From: an uncultured Flavobacteriales bacterium
Lineage (GTDB): Bacteria; Bacteroidota; Bacteroidia; CAIKAF01
Length of the DNA: 64,000 bases
Assembly: GCA_903825395.1 (NCBI GenBank)
Contig: CAIKAF010000020.1
Coordinates: 1 to 64,000, forward strand
Direction of reading: 5' to 3'
Part shown: in pieces, positions 42,824-51,839 of the stretch
Position numbering within the stretch: the first letter of the stretch is position 1
How the letters are laid out: every line of letters begins with the position of its first letter
Translations under genes and position numbers: made by a program
The notes under the pieces: generated by a model
What the model was told of the DNA's origin: nothing
Database searches by the model: none
Seen by the model: only the letters and a program-made list of their open reading frames with translations

Positions 42824-43918
42824 TTAAAACGGCCGGGCAATAAAGCCTCCACCCAATACCTCGTCGCCCTCATAAAATACAGCCGACTGCCCAGGAGCAA
42901 TGGCTTCAACAGGATGTTCAAAAACTACTTCTACCATATCTCCATTGGTGTACAGCGTGGCCGGTGCGCCCCGATCTTTGTACCTGATTTTTACCGTGGC
43001 CCGATGCCCCTCTTCCAATTCAGCGTATTTTTGCAAATTCACGTTGCGAACCAACATGGTTTGTTGCTGCAATTCCGCCCGAGTCCCCAGTACCACTTCA
43101 TTGCTCTCCGGCCGAATGGCCGTTACGTAGGCAGGTTCTCCCAAGGCAATTCCCAACCCTTTCCGTTGACCAACGGTGAAAAAGGGATACCCCTGATGGG
43201 TACCAAGAATGTTGCCATTCGAATCAATAAATCGGCCTTCCTGCATAGACTGGATTTGTTCTGGCCGCTTACGCTGCAAGAATCCCCGGTAATCGTTGTC
43301 AGGAATAAAGCAAATCTCATAGCTCTCGGCTTTCTTAGATAAGCGCTCAAATCCGGCTTCAGCTGCCAAGGCCCGAATTTCAGACTTTCTGTACCCTCCA
43401 ATGGGAAACATGGTTTTCGCTAAGGCTTCTTGTTTTAATCCCCACAGCACATAGCTCTGATCTTTTTGAAGGTCCAAGCCGGTACCCACTACATACCGTC
43501 CATTTTCTTCTCGTACACGGGCATAGTGCCCCGTGGCAATGTAGGCGCAATCCAATTGCTCAGCACGCTTGGCTAAGGCATCCCATTTGATGTGGGTATT
43601 GCATAGTACGCAGGGGTTGGGTGTTCTTCCGGCCAAATACTCCTCCACAAAATTATCAATTATGGCTTCTCCAAATTCCGAACGGATATCCAAAATATAA
43701 TGAGGGAAACCCAATTCCACGGCCATTGCCCGGGCATCGTTGATGTCATCTAGACTGCAACAACCTGTTGTTTTGCGTCCACCTCCACTATGGGCATAAT
43801 CCCATGTCTTCATGGTAATTCCAATCACCTCGTAACCTTGCTGATGCAAGAGCATGGCGGCAACCGAACTGTCAATTCCACCACTCATGGCTACCAATAC
43901 GCGTCCTTTTGTGCTCAT
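42824..43918 (-). CDS. mnmA: tRNA-specific 2-thiouridylase MnmA
   Basis: 364 residues. The PP-loop AMSGGIDSSVAAMLL lies at the N-terminus. NPCVLCNTHIKWDAL near residue 100 and SYEICFIPDNDYRGFL near 202 hold the two catalytic cysteines that form the transient disulfide. The HYARVREENGRYV and SYVLWGL segments are also typical. It thiolates U34 of Lys, Glu and Gln tRNAs. It starts one base after the stop of a YwqK-repeat gene, so both are in one transcript. Confidence 0.97.
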   Translation of the reverse strand: MSTKGRVLVAMSGGIDSSVAAMLLHQQGYEVIGITMKTWDYAHSGGGRKTTGCCSLDDINDARAMAVELGFPHYILDIRSEFGEAIIDNFVEEYLAGRTPNPCVLCNTHIKWDALAKRAEQLDCAYIATGHYARVREENGRYVVGTGLDLQKDQSYVLWGLKQEALAKTMFPIGGYRKSEIRALAAEAGFERLSKKAESYEICFIPDNDYRGFLQRKRPEQIQSMQEGRFIDSNGNILGTHQGYPFFTVGQRKGLGIALGEPAYVTAIRPESNEVVLGTRAELQQQTMLVRNVNLQKYAELEEGHRATVKIRYKDRGAPATLYTNGDMVEVVFEHPVEAIAPGQSAVFYEGDEVLGGGFIARPF

Positions 43919-43919
43919 G

Positions 43920-44699
43920 TTAGTAATCCGAATATCCCTTCTGTCTGAATTGCTCCTTTAAATACTCTTCCGGCACATATTCTTTGGTCTCCGGAATCTG
44001 AACTTTAGATCGGTCGGCAGGATGCAGTTCCCCATGAATGTACCTTAACACCACTCGAACTTTTCCGTCCTCATGGTAGTACGTAAAGGTGCCATGCCGC
44101 AAATCATTTTCATAAAATCCCGAGAGCGCCAATCGACCATTGCTATGAAAAAACGCAATATGCCCTTGCATATTGTTGTTTTTGTAAACTCCCCTGGCTT
44201 TTAATGTTCCCGAATCAAAATACTGCTCCCACAATCCTTCCCTCAGCCCTTGATTGTACACCCATTTTTCATACAATTTACCATTGAAATGAAATTGTTT
44301 GATGGTGTCGTTCAACAATCCCTTCAAATACCGTTCTTCGGAAATGAGATTGCCATCGGTATCGTAAAAAAACCAGCGCCCATGTCGTTTTTTGTTCTTA
44401 TACATTCCTTCCCCGGCTACTTTCCCATTGGGATGATAAAACTTAGCATTGGTGAAGGAAGTATCCACCAAAAATTCCATTTCTGATTTTAATTTACCCT
44501 GCTCAGTAAAATAAACCCAACGCCCTACCTGCCGGCCATCTTTAAACAGGCCTTCTGATTTTTTACTGCCGTTTTCAAACCGAAGTACCCAAGGCCCCTG
44601 CTTTTTTCCTTTGGAATCAACCAGGTTGGAGGTTTGTGGCCTAAGCCCCAACCCAAAACTGAGGCCAAAACACAATAAAACAGCGAGCATCCTTGACAT
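43920..44699 (-). CDS. Exported YwqK/MORN-type repeat protein
   Basis: 259 residues from ATG 44699; longer readings pass through the promoter. A signal peptide (MSRMLAVLLCFGLSFGLG) is followed by about nine repeats of the G.W..Y..NG type (GPWVLRFENGSKKSEGLF, GRWFFYDTDGNLISEE, GHIAFFHSNGRLALSG) and a short charged tail ending FRQKGYSDY. It is a small paralogue of the protein at 2406. Exported YwqK-repeat proteins of Bacteroidota have no established function. It is transcribed from a strong promoter four bases before its ATG and precedes mnmA. Confidence 0.85.
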   Translation of the reverse strand: MSRMLAVLLCFGLSFGLGLRPQTSNLVDSKGKKQGPWVLRFENGSKKSEGLFKDGRQVGRWVYFTEQGKLKSEMEFLVDTSFTNAKFYHPNGKVAGEGMYKNKKRHGRWFFYDTDGNLISEERYLKGLLNDTIKQFHFNGKLYEKWVYNQGLREGLWEQYFDSGTLKARGVYKNNNMQGHIAFFHSNGRLALSGFYENDLRHGTFTYYHEDGKVRVVLRYIHGELHPADRSKVQIPETKEYVPEEYLKEQFRQKGYSDY

Positions 44700-44703
44700 G
44701 CTA

Positions 44704-44734
44704 CAAAGGTACGAATGTGGCTCGTCCTTTTCAA
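44704..44734 (-). promoter_or_regulatory. Promoter of the YwqK-repeat/mnmA unit
   Basis: On the minus strand TTG (44734-44732), 20 bases, TACCTTTG (44711-44704), then only four bases to the ATG at 44699. A near-consensus Bacteroidota promoter that predicts a leaderless message. Confidence 0.65.
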
Positions 44735-44821
44735 CAGGAAATGAAACGTATTTTTTCTCCCACTTTTTCAGCCCGTCTGAACTCCGCTTAGATGGAATGC
44801 TGCAATGTGACACAGATGCAT

Positions 44822-44829
44822 TAGTTTTG
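44822..44829 (+). promoter_or_regulatory. TAnnTTTG promoter box of the methyltransferase gene
   Basis: TAGTTTTG ends 15 bases before ATG 44845 and supports that start over upstream in-frame codons. Confidence 0.45.
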
Positions 44830-44844
44830 TGGCAATTCCTTGGC

Positions 44845-45609
44845 ATGAAATTTATCATCAGCATTGTAACGAGATTGGTGCCCCGTTCGTATCTGCACCA
44901 CGTAAGCCACTTTTTTTTACAGATATTAGGTCTGTTTTACCGTGGAAATAGGGTAGAAGATCCCATCTCTGGGCATACGTTTAAATCCTTCTTACCCTAT
45001 GGAAGGATGGTTTCCAGGCCCAATGCGCTAAGTCCGGCAACCCTAAGTCTGGAAAGACACCGATTGATGTGGTTGTATTTGCAGCGCGAAACTCCTTTTT
45101 TTTCTGCCCCCCTTAAGGTTCTGCACATTGCGCCCGAATACTGCTTCTTGAAGCGCTTCAAATCCATGAAAAAATTGGATTACACCACAGGCGATTTACT
45201 TTCTCCATGGGCCGATATTAAAATGGATATCAATGCTATGCCCTTCGAAGACAATTCCTTCGATGTGGTTTTTTGCAACCATGTTCTTGAACACATTCCC
45301 GATGATGTTCACGCCATGCGTGAAATTTACAGGGTAATGAAACCCGGAGCCTGGGCTATTCTACAAGTGCCCATGAATCCAACTGCCGAATTGACCGATG
45401 AAGATGTTTCCATTACTGACCCCCGTGAGCGTGAACGAAGATTTTTACAAGCCGACCATTTTCGGCTGTATGGTAAAGATTATGCTCAACGCCTCCAATT
45501 GGCAGGTTTTCAGGTTGAGGTGAACGATTTGGTCCTGCGGCTTAGCCCTGAAGAACGCATGCGGTTTGCGTTGCCCGAGGCTGAAATGCTGTATATCGCT
45601 AGGAAATAA
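44845..45609 (+). CDS. Class I SAM-dependent methyltransferase
   Basis: 254 residues from ATG 44845; a frame extension to 44611 would run antisense over the YwqK-repeat gene and its promoter. A hydrophobic stretch (MKFIISIVTRLVPRS ... FFLQILGLFYRG) at the N-terminus may be a membrane association. VLHIAPEYCFLKRFKSM replaces the classical glycine-rich motif I. The strongest methyltransferase signal is FDVVFCNHVLEHIPDDVHAM and YRVMKPGAWAILQVPM near residues 145-180. It precedes the sugar-nucleotide fusion gene by five bases, so it may act on a surface glycan or its precursor. Confidence 0.85.
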   Translation: MKFIISIVTRLVPRSYLHHVSHFFLQILGLFYRGNRVEDPISGHTFKSFLPYGRMVSRPNALSPATLSLERHRLMWLYLQRETPFFSAPLKVLHIAPEYCFLKRFKSMKKLDYTTGDLLSPWADIKMDINAMPFEDNSFDVVFCNHVLEHIPDDVHAMREIYRVMKPGAWAILQVPMNPTAELTDEDVSITDPRERERRFLQADHFRLYGKDYAQRLQLAGFQVEVNDLVLRLSPEERMRFALPEAEMLYIARK

Positions 45610-45614
45610 AAAGT

Positions 45615-47510
45615 ATGATTGCAGTTGTTTTGGCCGGTGGTAAAGGGACTCGCTTGGGTGAGGCTACCAAAAACCGCCCAAAACCAATGGTGGAATTGAA
45701 CGGCAAACCCCTGCTAGAATATACCCTCGAATGGCTAAAAGAGCAGGGTGTTTCTAAGGCCATTCTAACCCTGAATTATTTGCCGGAAGTCATTCAATCC
45801 TATTTTAGAAATGGAGGCGGTGCGTTTCCCTCATTAGATTACATCATTGAGGAAAACCCCATGGGTACTGCCGGTATTCTTTCCTCCATGAGTAAGGCCT
45901 TTAGCGAACCGGTGTGGATTGTGTATGGAGATGTATTTATGGATGTGAATTTATCCCGGATTTGGGAATTCCACCATGAAAAAAATGCAGACATGACGCT
46001 GGTGGTGCACCCCAACGATCATCCCTATGATTCCGACCTAACGGAAGTGGATGGCAATGGAAGGGTGCAGCATTTTTACCCCAAGCCTCGAACAGGAAAT
46101 CCATGGCTACCAAATTTGGTCAATGCTGGCCTCTACCTCATGAATCCTCAAATCTTGGATGAAATCCCAACTGAACCCTGTGATTTTGGCCGAGATCTTC
46201 TTCCCAATTGGGTGCAGCGCTTTTCAATCTACGGCTACAATACCCCCGAATACATGAAGGATATGGGGACGCCGCATCGCTTGCAAAAGGTGGAATTCGA
46301 CTTGGTTCGCGGCTTTACTAAAGCCCGAAATCTGGCTCAGCCTCAAGCCGCTATTTTTTTAGATCGAGACGGTGTTATCAACGACGATACGCATTTTATT
46401 TCAAAAGCCGAAGATCTTCTGGTGTTCCCCTTTTCGGCTCCCGCCATTTCTGCCATCAACCGTTCCGGATACTTGGCGGTAGTCGCTACCAATCAGTCGG
46501 TTCTGGCTCGAAATATGACAACGGTTGAGGGATTAAATCGCATCCATTACCGGATGGAAACCGAGCTGGGTATCGAGGGGGCTTACTTGGATGCAATCTA
46601 TTACTGCCCACATCATCCCGATAAAGGCTTTCCTGAAGAAAATCCCCAACTTAAAATTGATTGCGATTGCCGTAAACCCAAACCCGGAATGCTAATCCAA
46701 GCGAGTCAACGTTTTAATATCGACCTGAAGGCCAGTTTTATGGTTGGAGACAATGAACGGGATATTCAGGCGGGGGCCGCTGCCGGCTGCACCACCATCG
46801 GCGTGGCAACAGGAAAAGGACTGAAATCCGGCCAAACAAAACCCGATTTGTTTTTTGCCGACTTGAAAGAAGCCGTAGCCTTTATTTTAAACCCGCCCTT
46901 TGCGCCGTCCATTGACCAGCTAGCCATGTCAATTCAATCCTTAACGAAGACGGAGGCCCCCATCTGGATTCGAATCGGAGGAAATACGGGCAGCGGAAAA
47001 TCCTCTTTGGCCAGTTTACTGCACAGAGCCTTTAGGCTTCAACATATCCCCAGCCAAATTATTCGACTTGACGATTGGATTTTGCCGGCTCAACAACGTC
47101 AGCATATTCCTCATCACTGGAAAACATCCTTCCAAATTTCAAAAATGGCCTCCGATTTAAACGGGTTGATTCTTGGTCATACAATTGAAGCGCCGGGGTA
47201 TGCACGCCATCCCAAACATGAGGTATCGCCCGTTTCGTATGGCCCCGCGCTAAATGGAATTGTTCTGGTAGAGGGAATACCTTCGTTTGCTCCAGAACTG
47301 GATGCATTGCCATGGAATTTAAGCGTATTCATAGACCAATCTGAATTGGAACGAAAAGCGCATGTACACCAATTGTACACCTGGAAAGGTTTAAATTCGC
47401 TGGAAGTGGAGCAGCTTTACCAAGAACGGCATAATTCCGAATACCTCGAAGTAGATTCGTGGAAAGCCAAGGCCGATGTCATTATCCAACGATCTAAACC
47501 CAAAGAGTAG
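45615..47510 (+). CDS. Three-domain fusion: sugar nucleotidyltransferase, HAD-IIIA phosphatase, P-loop kinase-like
   Basis: 631 residues. Domain 1 (about 1-235) is a sugar-1-phosphate nucleotidyltransferase: VVLAGGKGTRLGEATKNRPK at the start and IVYGDVFMD near residue 100. Domain 2 (about 243-425) is a HAD-IIIA phosphatase like GmhB/HisB-N: AAIFLDRDGVINDD with the nucleophilic aspartates, VVATNQS, DCDCRKPKPGM with metal-binding cysteines, and FMVGDNERDIQAG. Domain 3 (about 440-631) has a Walker A GGNTGSGKSSLASLL and resembles uridine/phosphoribulokinase-type kinases (RLDDWILP, VLVEGIPSF). The first two are the pair used for nucleotide-activated heptose or mannose-type sugars; the attached kinase-like domain is unusual. 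Substrates are inferred only. Confidence 0.9.
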   Translation: MIAVVLAGGKGTRLGEATKNRPKPMVELNGKPLLEYTLEWLKEQGVSKAILTLNYLPEVIQSYFRNGGGAFPSLDYIIEENPMGTAGILSSMSKAFSEPVWIVYGDVFMDVNLSRIWEFHHEKNADMTLVVHPNDHPYDSDLTEVDGNGRVQHFYPKPRTGNPWLPNLVNAGLYLMNPQILDEIPTEPCDFGRDLLPNWVQRFSIYGYNTPEYMKDMGTPHRLQKVEFDLVRGFTKARNLAQPQAAIFLDRDGVINDDTHFISKAEDLLVFPFSAPAISAINRSGYLAVVATNQSVLARNMTTVEGLNRIHYRMETELGIEGAYLDAIYYCPHHPDKGFPEENPQLKIDCDCRKPKPGMLIQASQRFNIDLKASFMVGDNERDIQAGAAAGCTTIGVATGKGLKSGQTKPDLFFADLKEAVAFILNPPFAPSIDQLAMSIQSLTKTEAPIWIRIGGNTGSGKSSLASLLHRAFRLQHIPSQIIRLDDWILPAQQRQHIPHHWKTSFQISKMASDLNGLILGHTIEAPGYARHPKHEVSPVSYGPALNGIVLVEGIPSFAPELDALPWNLSVFIDQSELERKAHVHQLYTWKGLNSLEVEQLYQERHNSEYLEVDSWKAKADVIIQRSKPKE

Positions 47511-47532
47511 ATGCAGACGTATTATTTTTATC

Positions 47533-47540
47533 TACCTTTG
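47533..47540 (+). promoter_or_regulatory. TAnnTTTG promoter box of the hydrolase-engB unit
   Basis: TACCTTTG, 24 bases before the ATG at 47565. No clear -33 TTG. Confidence 0.45.
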
Positions 47541-47564
47541 AACACCAAAACAATTCCATAAGGA

Positions 47565-48329
47565 ATGGAACTGAAGGTTAAAAAGGAAGGTAGCTTCGAA
47601 TATGTGGAGGAAGGACAAGGGCCTGTCCTAATTATTTTGCATGGACTTTTTGGAGCCCTCAGCAATTTTAAGGAGGTTGTGGCTCATTTTAGTCCGAATT
47701 ATACCCTTGTCATTCCTATCATGCCCATTTACACAATGCCCCTATTGGATACCAATGTAAAGCGGCTGGGGGATTTTCTTTCTGATTTTATTGAGTTCAA
47801 GGGCTACGAGCAAGTGTCTCTTCTGGGGAACTCGCTGGGAGGCCATGTGGGCTTAATTTACACGGCAGCTCACCCCAATAAAGTGCAACGCCTCATTTTA
47901 ACCGGTTCTTCAGGATTGTATGAAAACGCGTTCGGAGGTTCATATCCACGGAAGTCGGATTACAATTTTATCAAATCTAGGGTAGAGTACACGTTTTATG
48001 ACCCTGCCACAGCAAGCAAAGAACTGGTGGACGAAGTGTTCGAAATTGTCAACAATAAAATCAAGGCGATTCGAATCATTTCCCTTGCAAAATCAGCCAT
48101 TCGCCACAATATGGCCAATGAACTTCCCAAAATGAATTTGCCGGTCTGCCTGATTTGGGGTAAAGATGACCACATCACGCCCCCCGAGGTGGCTACCGAA
48201 TTTCATGCTCTACTTCCCAATAGTACGTTATATTGGGTAGAACATTGCGGACATGCGCCTATGATGGAACGCCCACTTGAATTTAATACCTTGCTTCAAG
48301 GCTGGCTTGAATCAACTTCCAAGGCGTGA
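47565..48329 (+). CDS. Alpha/beta-hydrolase family protein
   Basis: 254 residues, cytoplasmic. The oxyanion-hole HGLFGALSNF lies near residue 26, the nucleophile elbow SLLGNSLGGHVGLIY near residue 90, the acid in LIWGKDDHITPPEVATEF near 205, and the catalytic histidine in VEHCGHAPMMERP near 228. Substrate unknown. It overlaps engB by four bases (GTGA), a combination common in Bacteroidota. Confidence 0.93.
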   Translation: MELKVKKEGSFEYVEEGQGPVLIILHGLFGALSNFKEVVAHFSPNYTLVIPIMPIYTMPLLDTNVKRLGDFLSDFIEFKGYEQVSLLGNSLGGHVGLIYTAAHPNKVQRLILTGSSGLYENAFGGSYPRKSDYNFIKSRVEYTFYDPATASKELVDEVFEIVNNKIKAIRIISLAKSAIRHNMANELPKMNLPVCLIWGKDDHITPPEVATEFHALLPNSTLYWVEHCGHAPMMERPLEFNTLLQGWLESTSKA

Positions 48330-48919
48330 ATCAGGCCCGAAAGGTTGAATTTTTAGCCTCATCCGCTAAGGTATCTCAGTGTCCTACAACCGGTTTGCCG
48401 GAGTACGCCTTTATTGGCCGATCCAACGTAGGGAAATCCTCCTTGTTGAATCTGCTCGCCGGCGGTAAAGGTCCCGCGAAAACATCCTCAACTCCTGGAA
48501 AAACACGATTAATCAATCATTTTTTGGTTGACAATCGCTTTTATTTGGTCGATTTGCCCGGTTATGGCTTTGCCAAGGTAAGTAAGTCGTTGCGGAAAGA
48601 TTTTGACCAGATGATTCATGGATACCTGGCAAAAACTCAAACTCTACTCGCCGCCATTGTACTGATTGATTGCCGCTTACCTCTGCAAAAATTAGATCGG
48701 GAAATGCTGCTCTGGCTTGCAAAAAATGGTATTCCCTGTGCCATCGTGTACACAAAAACCGATAAACTGTCTAAGCTACAGGGGCAACGCCAAATTCAAA
48801 CCATTCAAGCAGATCTCCGCAAGGATTGGGCTGTATTGCCTCCAGAATTTATGACCAGTGCCCTTAAGAAAACGGGACAAGAAGAACTTTGGGCTTGGAT
48901 GGAAGCCCATTTGCCCTAA
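48326..48919 (+). CDS. engB: Ribosome-biogenesis GTPase EngB/YsxC
   Basis: 197 residues from GTG 48326. GTPase motifs: G1 GRSNVGKSSLLNLL near residue 32, G2 around SSTPGKT, G3 VDLPGYGFAKV near 75 and G4 YTKTDKLS near 145. EngB assists maturation of the 50S subunit and is usually essential. It is translationally coupled to the preceding hydrolase and convergent with rpe, with 20 bases between stops. Confidence 0.96.
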   Translation: MNQARKVEFLASSAKVSQCPTTGLPEYAFIGRSNVGKSSLLNLLAGGKGPAKTSSTPGKTRLINHFLVDNRFYLVDLPGYGFAKVSKSLRKDFDQMIHGYLAKTQTLLAAIVLIDCRLPLQKLDREMLLWLAKNGIPCAIVYTKTDKLSKLQGQRQIQTIQADLRKDWAVLPPEFMTSALKKTGQEELWAWMEAHLP

Positions 48920-48939
48920 GGCAAACAATCCATTTCCCC

Positions 48940-49599
48940 TCAATCCAAATGCCGCAAGGCCCGTATCGCTTCCCTCGGATTTGAAGCTCCAAATACACTG
49001 CTTCCGGCAACCAATACATCGGCTCCAGAGCGAACCAAATCAGCCGCATTGGTTGGTCCAACTCCTCCATCCACCTCAATCAGAATGGATGAAAAGCCGG
49101 CCTCCTCTACCATAGCTCTTGCCTCGGCAACCCGGCTCAATGCCTCGGGTATAAATTTCTGTCCGCCAAATCCAGGATTAACGCTCATAATTAAAATCAA
49201 GTCGGTGTACGGCAACACGCTGCGCAAACCCTTTACTGGAGTATGCGGATTCAAGGCAACTCCGGCTTTTTTCCCTAAATCCCGAATTTGAGTTAAGGTT
49301 CTATGCAAATGCCTGCAGGCTTCCCAATGCACAGTAATGATGTCGGCACCACCTTGTGCAAACCGCTCTATGTACAACTCGGGCTGTTCAATCATTAAAT
49401 GAACATCCAACGTTTTTTTACTTTGCCTCCGTACCACTTCCAAAACAGGAAACCCGAACGATATATTCGGTACAAATCGCCCATCCATTACATCCAGATG
49501 TATCCATTCGGCTTCGCTGGATTCCAATAGGGCAATGTCTTCATTCAACCGACCAAAATCGGCAGACAATAGGGAAGGGGCAACGATAGGCATTTTCAT
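48940..49599 (-). CDS. rpe: Ribulose-phosphate 3-epimerase
   Basis: 219 residues from ATG 49599 (a second ATG two codons later is possible; an extension to 49677 would overlap rpoD). It is a TIM barrel with IVAPSLLSADFGRLNEDI at the start, EWIHLDVMDGRFVPNISFG near residue 30 carrying metal-binding residues, LILIMSVNPGFGGQKF near 135 and ILIEVDGGVGPTNA near 170. It interconverts ribulose-5-phosphate and xylulose-5-phosphate in the pentose phosphate pathway. It lies 19 bases downstream of rpoD. Confidence 0.97.
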   Translation of the reverse strand: MKMPIVAPSLLSADFGRLNEDIALLESSEAEWIHLDVMDGRFVPNISFGFPVLEVVRRQSKKTLDVHLMIEQPELYIERFAQGGADIITVHWEACRHLHRTLTQIRDLGKKAGVALNPHTPVKGLRSVLPYTDLILIMSVNPGFGGQKFIPEALSRVAEARAMVEEAGFSSILIEVDGGVGPTNAADLVRSGADVLVAGSSVFGASNPREAIRALRHLD

Positions 49600-49618
49600 G
49601 CCCGAAAGGTACGCATTG

Positions 49619-50479
49619 TTATAAATAGGTGCGAAGTACGGAAAGATTTGATAGCTGCCGAATGCGCCGTATGGCATAATCTCGAATTTGCCGTACCCGC
49701 TCCCGGCTTAATTGCAGCCGGAATGCAACTTCTTCCAAACAAACAGGTACTGTTCCATTTAGACCATAGAGCAATTCCAACACTTCTTTCTCTCGTTCAC
49801 CCAAACTATCCAATCCGCGTTTTAATTCAATCTGCAAACTGCTGTCCATTAAGCCTCGGTCGGGGTTTGGTAGATTGGAATCGGCAAACACATCCAGGAA
49901 ACTGCCATCCTCTCCATCTTGCATCGGAGCATCAACGGAATACGGCTTTGAGCCGCTATGAATGGCTTCAATTACATCGGTCAGTTTCATGTCTAAGGCC
50001 TCGGCTACTTCTTCTATAGAAGGTTCTCGACCATATACCTGTTCCAATTCTCCTTGAACCCGATATACCCGTTGAGATGCTCCAATTCGATTGGATGGCA
50101 AGCGTACCAACCGGGCGTTATCTGCAAGGGCCTGTAAAATTGATTGCCGAATCCACCATACGGCATACGAAATGAACTTAAATCCACGTGTTTCATCAAA
50201 CCTGCGCGCTGCTTTAATCAATCCCAAATTCCCCTCATTGATTAAATCTGGCAGAGTTAAACCTTGATTTTGATATTGCTTGGCTACCGACACAACAAAG
50301 CGAAGGTTGGCGTTGACCAACCGCTTCAATGCATCTTCATCGCCTTCCCGAATTCTTCGAGCCAATTCCACTTCTTCCTGCAAGGCTATACGACTCTCTT
50401 TGCTGATGTCGTTTAAATACTTATCCAACGAAGCTTCCTCTCGGTTGGTAATTTGTTTCGTGATTTTGATTTGCCTCAT
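49619..50479 (-). CDS. rpoD: Primary RNA polymerase sigma factor (short Bacteroidota RpoD)
   Basis: 286 residues. It has the conserved start MRQIKITKQITNREEASLD, region 1.2 (LDKYLNDISK), region 2 with LRFVVSVAKQYQNQGLTLPD and FISYAVWWIRQSILQALA, region 3 (PSIEEVAEALDM) and region 4 with EREKEVLELLYGLNG and LSRERVRQIRDYAIRRIR. It lacks the long acidic N-terminal region 1.1 of E. coli sigma-70, as usual in Bacteroidota, and matches the TTG/TAnnTTTG promoters seen across this window. It is expressed ahead of rpe. Confidence 0.96.
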   Translation of the reverse strand: MRQIKITKQITNREEASLDKYLNDISKESRIALQEEVELARRIREGDEDALKRLVNANLRFVVSVAKQYQNQGLTLPDLINEGNLGLIKAARRFDETRGFKFISYAVWWIRQSILQALADNARLVRLPSNRIGASQRVYRVQGELEQVYGREPSIEEVAEALDMKLTDVIEAIHSGSKPYSVDAPMQDGEDGSFLDVFADSNLPNPDRGLMDSSLQIELKRGLDSLGEREKEVLELLYGLNGTVPVCLEEVAFRLQLSRERVRQIRDYAIRRIRQLSNLSVLRTYL

Positions 50480-50637
50480 CCCATTTTATATTGGTTCCAA
50501 TAGTCTTAAACGGATTCAGATCTACTCAGGTTGCAAACTGCTTCGCCCTCATGTGTTTAAATTCGTTAAACTCCGATTTTTTTTAGGTTGCACATAATTT
50601 CTATTCCACCATTCTGCTCGGCCTGCCCACTTTAGCC

Positions 50638-50645
50638 TATTTTTG
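50638..50645 (+). promoter_or_regulatory. TAnnTTTG box directly before the saccharopine-dehydrogenase-like gene
   Basis: TATTTTTG is followed by four bases (TGCC) and the ATG at 50650, giving a probably leaderless transcript. The -33 position carries only CTG. Confidence 0.45.
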
Positions 50646-50649
50646 TGCC

Positions 50650-51837
50650 ATGAAGTATTGCATCTTACGTGAACGTAAAACTCCCCCCGATTACCGCAGT
50701 CCCCTGAACCCCCAACAAGCTGCCGATTTTTTAAAAAACGTAGATTCAGTAGAAATTTGGGCAGAACCCTCTCTGCAACGCTGCTTTGCAGACGCTGATT
50801 TTATTCAACAGGGCTTGGATATTGAAAACGATAGGCAGGCCGATGTATATCTTGGAATTAAAGAGGTTCCACCGGCATATTTAATTCCCAATTCTACTTA
50901 TTTCTTTTTTTCACATACCATTAAACGGCAAGCTCAGAACCTGAAATTGCTGCAAGAAGTATTGAAGAAAAACATTCGCTTAATCGATTATGAATGCCTG
51001 CGCGATAGCGCCGGTCAACGATTAATTGGTTTTGGCTTTTATGCGGGCGTGGTCGGTGCATACAATACCCTGCGCACCTTTGCAATTAAGCTGAATTTAC
51101 CCCCGCTGCCCCATACTTCTGAACTGGGAAGTCGAGCCGAAATGAATCAGGTTTTGTCCAATTGGTCAAGTCCTGATGTTCGAATTCTTCTCACCGGGCA
51201 GGGGCGAGTGGCCCAGGGAGCTCTTTCTATATTAAAGCAGCTTCAATTTCAAATTCTTCCTATAGATCAACCCTTTCCAGCTTCGGGCAGATGGGTGAAA
51301 AATATTGATTTCAACGAATACAATGTTCGGATAGCGGACGGAGGGTTTGACACTCAAGAGTTTTTCACTCAACCACAACTGTATAAAGCCCATTTTACCC
51401 CTTTTTTAGCTGGAGCTCAAATCATAATGACAGGCCATTTTTGGTCTTCAATATCTCCCAAGTTCCTTACATCCAACGAATTGGCTGATTCTGAGGTGCA
51501 AGTTGTGGGCGATATTAGCTGCGACATTCAAGGTCCTGTTCCTTCTACCCTTCGAGCTTCTACGCTAGGTCAACCCATGTACGGTTGGCACCGCAAAACC
51601 TTTCAGGAAACCGATGTTCTTTCACCCGAAGCCATTGCGGTTATGGCGGTTGATAATTTGCCGGCAGCGCTGCCGGCCGATGCATCCAGTCATTTCGGAC
51701 AGGAATTGCTGCCCCTGCTAAGGGAATTTGAAACGAATCCTGCCGGGCCCATTTTTCAGGCAGCCACCATTGCTGAAAACGGGGCTTTAACTCCCAAATA
51801 TGCATACCTTCAAAGCTGGGTGGATGAAAAAGTTTAA
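50650..51837 (+). CDS. Saccharopine dehydrogenase (lysine-forming)-like NAD(P)-dependent oxidoreductase
   Basis: 395 residues with the alanine dehydrogenase/saccharopine dehydrogenase (LYS1-type) two-domain layout: the start MKYCILRERKTPPDYRSPL with the substrate-binding K/R residues, ADVYLGIKEVP near residue 76, NSTYFFFSHTIKRQAQN, IRLIDYECLRD, and a Rossmann segment RILLTGQGRVAQGALSIL near residue 178. GDISCDIQGPVPSTLRAST near residue 290 is also LYS1-like. It could form or cleave saccharopine-type opines or act in lysine metabolism; direction and substrate are not readable. Single gene; a structured repeat starts three bases after the stop. Confidence 0.83.
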   Translation: MKYCILRERKTPPDYRSPLNPQQAADFLKNVDSVEIWAEPSLQRCFADADFIQQGLDIENDRQADVYLGIKEVPPAYLIPNSTYFFFSHTIKRQAQNLKLLQEVLKKNIRLIDYECLRDSAGQRLIGFGFYAGVVGAYNTLRTFAIKLNLPPLPHTSELGSRAEMNQVLSNWSSPDVRILLTGQGRVAQGALSILKQLQFQILPIDQPFPASGRWVKNIDFNEYNVRIADGGFDTQEFFTQPQLYKAHFTPFLAGAQIIMTGHFWSSISPKFLTSNELADSEVQVVGDISCDIQGPVPSTLRASTLGQPMYGWHRKTFQETDVLSPEAIAVMAVDNLPAALPADASSHFGQELLPLLREFETNPAGPIFQAATIAENGALTPKYAYLQSWVDEKV

Positions 51838-51839
51838 TA

